A DNA stretch of 64,000 nucleotides from Lentisphaerae bacterium GWF2_50_93 (GTDB lineage Bacteria > Verrucomicrobiota > Lentisphaeria > Victivallales > GWF2-50-93): the NCBI GenBank assembly GCA_001804815.1, contig MHBI01000044.1, positions 1 to 64,000 on the forward strand, read 5' to 3'. Both the position numbers and the translations under genes were made by a program. Under the pieces are notes generated by a model. The model worked only from the letters and a program-made list of their open reading frames with translations. It made no database searches and was not told the DNA's origin. Shown here one piece after another: positions 62,184 to 64,000 of the stretch (position 1 is its first letter; every line of letters begins with the position of its first letter).

Positions 62184-64000
62184 ATGAGAACAATACTTTT
62201 GATTTTTGCGGGCATCGCAAGTCTTGCCTTAGTTTCCGGCTGCATGGAAAAGGCAAGCCAGAAGGCGGAGGGATCAGTGAAGCCGGTTCAGCAACCCTCC
62301 GTACAGCCCGCTGAACGCCAGCACGTCCCCCTGCTCCAGACCAAGGCGCTCGCTCCGGTTGCCATAAGGCCCCTGAAGATCAAGGATGAAAAATTCGTGG
62401 ATGCGGACGGAAATGCAGTGAACTTCTGGGGAGTGAACCTCTGTTCCTTCTTCCCGGACAGGGATCTCGCCGACAAGACGGCTGCGAATCTCGCAAGTCT
62501 TGGCGTCAACATGGTAAGACCGCACCATACGATGCGTCCGAGCAAGGATTGGAATTCGCAAGGTCCCATCGCCCTGGCGAAATACAATGGCAATTCGCGC
62601 GACATGGATCTGGACGCCTGGGACCGTTTCGACTATCTGAACGCGAAACTCAGGGAAAAGGGAATCTATCTTTCACTTGCTGTCTGGTGGAGCCGCAATT
62701 ACGAACCTGCGGACGTCTCCATTAAAAAGGTGTCAGATGCGGACGACAAGGCATGGTCGGATGCGGTCAAGGAGATGAATTCCTGGCACTGGCAGAAAGC
62801 CTTTGATCCCAGGAAACTGATGGCAATGTTCGACGAGCGCAGCTTCCTGCTGAATGCGGAATTCGCAAAGTTCATGCTGACCCGCGTCAACAAGTACAGC
62901 GGTATCTCCTACGGAAAAGATCCTCAGGTCATGAGCCTGGAGTTCCTGAACGAATGCGATCCTGAATACATCCTCGTCTGCAAGAATGTCTTCCCGGAAT
63001 ATTTCAAGAAGGAGCTTGTGGCAAAGCTCGATGCTTTCGTCCAAGGCAAAGATGCAAAGACTTTCGACTTCTACAATATGGTCAACAACGAACAGAAACA
63101 GCTGTTCTCCGAATTCTGCGGCTTCCTCATCCAGGATTTCAGCAGGCGCATGACGCAGGCTGTCCGAGAATATGGATACGATGGTCCGGTTATCTTTTCG
63201 AACCTCTGGGAGAGCGAGACGAACCTCAACGCCCGTTCGACTACGGACTCGTATATCGAGGACCACTGCTACGGGAACCCCTTCCCTGTAGAGAAGAAGG
63301 ATGACCTGTTCTTCTCAAAGACAAAGGGCATCTTGAAAGGAAAGCCGTTTATTGTCGGTGAAATGAACATGTCGGAGGATCAGAAAGTAATCAAGGAAAA
63401 GGCACCTGTCCGCTCGATGCTGCCTCTTGCTATTTCCGCATACGGTTCGCTCCAGGACTGGGCGGGAGTGACATGGTTCGCCTGGAACCACGGTGCACGC
63501 GATGTCGGTGCTGACGGATGGGCAAAGAACAAGAGCCGCGCTCCGAGCATCGGAACCCTCTGCGGTGATGGAGTATTCCTAGACCACTTCAGGACGACCG
63601 GGATAATCTTCAGGAACGGATACGTAAAAGGAAGCTCGGTCGCGATAACTCTTACAGTTGATGCCCCATATTTCCCGGCAGGATACCAGGAGATGATCCG
63701 CGGCAAGTACAACATAAAGCCCGGCTGGCAGAATATCCACAAGGTGCGCAAGTCCTACGGTCCAATGCCTTCTGGACAGAAGACCGCGGAATGGATGACG
63801 GCCGAACCGGCCGGTGAAATCTTAAAATCGGATACGGGAGAGATTATCAAGGACATAAGCCGGAAGCAGCTGACAGTCTCAGCTCCGAAGGCCGAAGGGT
63901 TCAGCGGTTATCTTGACGACAAGGCTCCGGAAGGGCTGAAAGTCATTAACATCAGGAAAGTCAACGGCTTTGCCACCGTGGTGCTCGTTCCTCTCGATGA
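62184..64000 (+). CDS. Lipoprotein glycoside hydrolase, GH5-like (clan A) (partial, runs off the window)
   Basis: ATG 62184 has AAAGGG upstream. The first 605 residues are inside the window. A lipoprotein signal ends in the lipobox 'LALVSGC', so it is anchored to a membrane. The catalytic barrel starts at 'FVDADGNAVNFWGVNLCSFF', a typical GH5/GH-A opening. The acid/base Glu is in 'MSLEFLNECDPEY' near residue 255 and the probable nucleophile Glu in 'FIVGEMNMSEDQ' near 392. Between them lie 'VNMVRPHHT' and 'YLSLAVWWSRN'. It should cleave beta-linked polysaccharide. It is 56 bp downstream of the prepilin pair and probably under the same GntR-LacI regulator. Confidence 0.85.
   Translation, partial: MRTILLIFAGIASLALVSGCMEKASQKAEGSVKPVQQPSVQPAERQHVPLLQTKALAPVAIRPLKIKDEKFVDADGNAVNFWGVNLCSFFPDRDLADKTAANLASLGVNMVRPHHTMRPSKDWNSQGPIALAKYNGNSRDMDLDAWDRFDYLNAKLREKGIYLSLAVWWSRNYEPADVSIKKVSDADDKAWSDAVKEMNSWHWQKAFDPRKLMAMFDERSFLLNAEFAKFMLTRVNKYSGISYGKDPQVMSLEFLNECDPEYILVCKNVFPEYFKKELVAKLDAFVQGKDAKTFDFYNMVNNEQKQLFSEFCGFLIQDFSRRMTQAVREYGYDGPVIFSNLWESETNLNARSTTDSYIEDHCYGNPFPVEKKDDLFFSKTKGILKGKPFIVGEMNMSEDQKVIKEKAPVRSMLPLAISAYGSLQDWAGVTWFAWNHGARDVGADGWAKNKSRAPSIGTLCGDGVFLDHFRTTGIIFRNGYVKGSSVAITLTVDAPYFPAGYQEMIRGKYNIKPGWQNIHKVRKSYGPMPSGQKTAEWMTAEPAGEILKSDTGEIIKDISRKQLTVSAPKAEGFSGYLDDKAPEGLKVINIRKVNGFATVVLVPLD

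Overview
The window is a chromosomal segment of a Gram-negative bacterium. It most resembles the Lentisphaerota (Victivallales-like) or a neighbouring Verrucomicrobiota/Kiritimatiellota group. This is inferred from three things: tandem prepilin-like proteins with an [13 protein letters not shown] leader lacking the usual Gly at -1 and with a C-terminal H-X9-DG motif; several uroporphyrinogen-decarboxylase-superfamily paralogues, one of them divergent from an AraC regulator; and glycan-degrading enzymes (PL10, GH4, GH5-like) paired with AraC or GntR/LacI-type regulators. No rRNA, tRNA or CRISPR array was recognised, and there is no prophage block.

Layout. 1-5 kb: end of a TolC-like gene, a CNNM/CorC-type membrane protein, a TerB-like protein, a small membrane protein and uvrB. 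5.0-6.0 kb: a REP-associated tyrosine transposase (RAYT) between two long palindromic REP copies, followed by an A+T-rich membrane-anchored alpha/beta hydrolase. 7.3-13.5 kb: a tight minus-strand operon encoding a PIG-L deacetylase, Gfo/Idh/MocA oxidoreductase, B12-type radical SAM enzyme, UbiA-family prenyltransferase, geranylgeranyl-reductase-like flavoprotein and RlmD-like RNA methyltransferase. It looks like a dedicated isoprenoid/lipid pathway and is the best candidate for an undescribed system. 13.8-20.3 kb: ruvX, flavin reductase-like, SixA-like, DUF167, glmM with a beta-helix acyltransferase, a RelE/Xre toxin-antitoxin pair and an SDR. 20.4-25.5 kb: nitroreductase, fused homocysteine methyltransferase/MTHFR, pectate lyase and a URO-D family protein.

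25.6-41.8 kb: AraC regulator, an Rrf2-cysK-metY sulfur assimilation block, a short ORF resembling the C-terminal domain of a CRISPR-associated ring nuclease, purQ with a sensor kinase, gyrB, guaB, a DUF2059-like exported protein, mreB, lysA and nth. 41.9-47.2 kb: accessory region with hipBA, a frameshifted small zinc-ribbon/membrane gene, a parDE-like module and two URO-D family genes. 47.4-53 kb: LamG protein, DUF3392, aldo-keto reductase and a family-B DNA polymerase. 53.3-64 kb: orphan antitoxin, gene fragments, a GH4 alpha-galactosidase with a divergent AraC regulator (the pair bracketed by a 61-bp direct repeat), a KaiC-like/PPDK fusion, and a GntR-LacI hybrid regulator overlapping two prepilin genes and a GH5-like lipoprotein that runs off the end.

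A second theme is intergenic structure. Many gene borders carry long, near-perfect palindromes that often include the stop codon or abut a start codon. Their outer arms are A+T-rich (TAAAT...ATTTA) while the inner arms differ from copy to copy but still pair. A second class has GTAG...CTAC outer arms. Further repeats are dispersed across the window. All family calls come from reading motifs; no database search was run.
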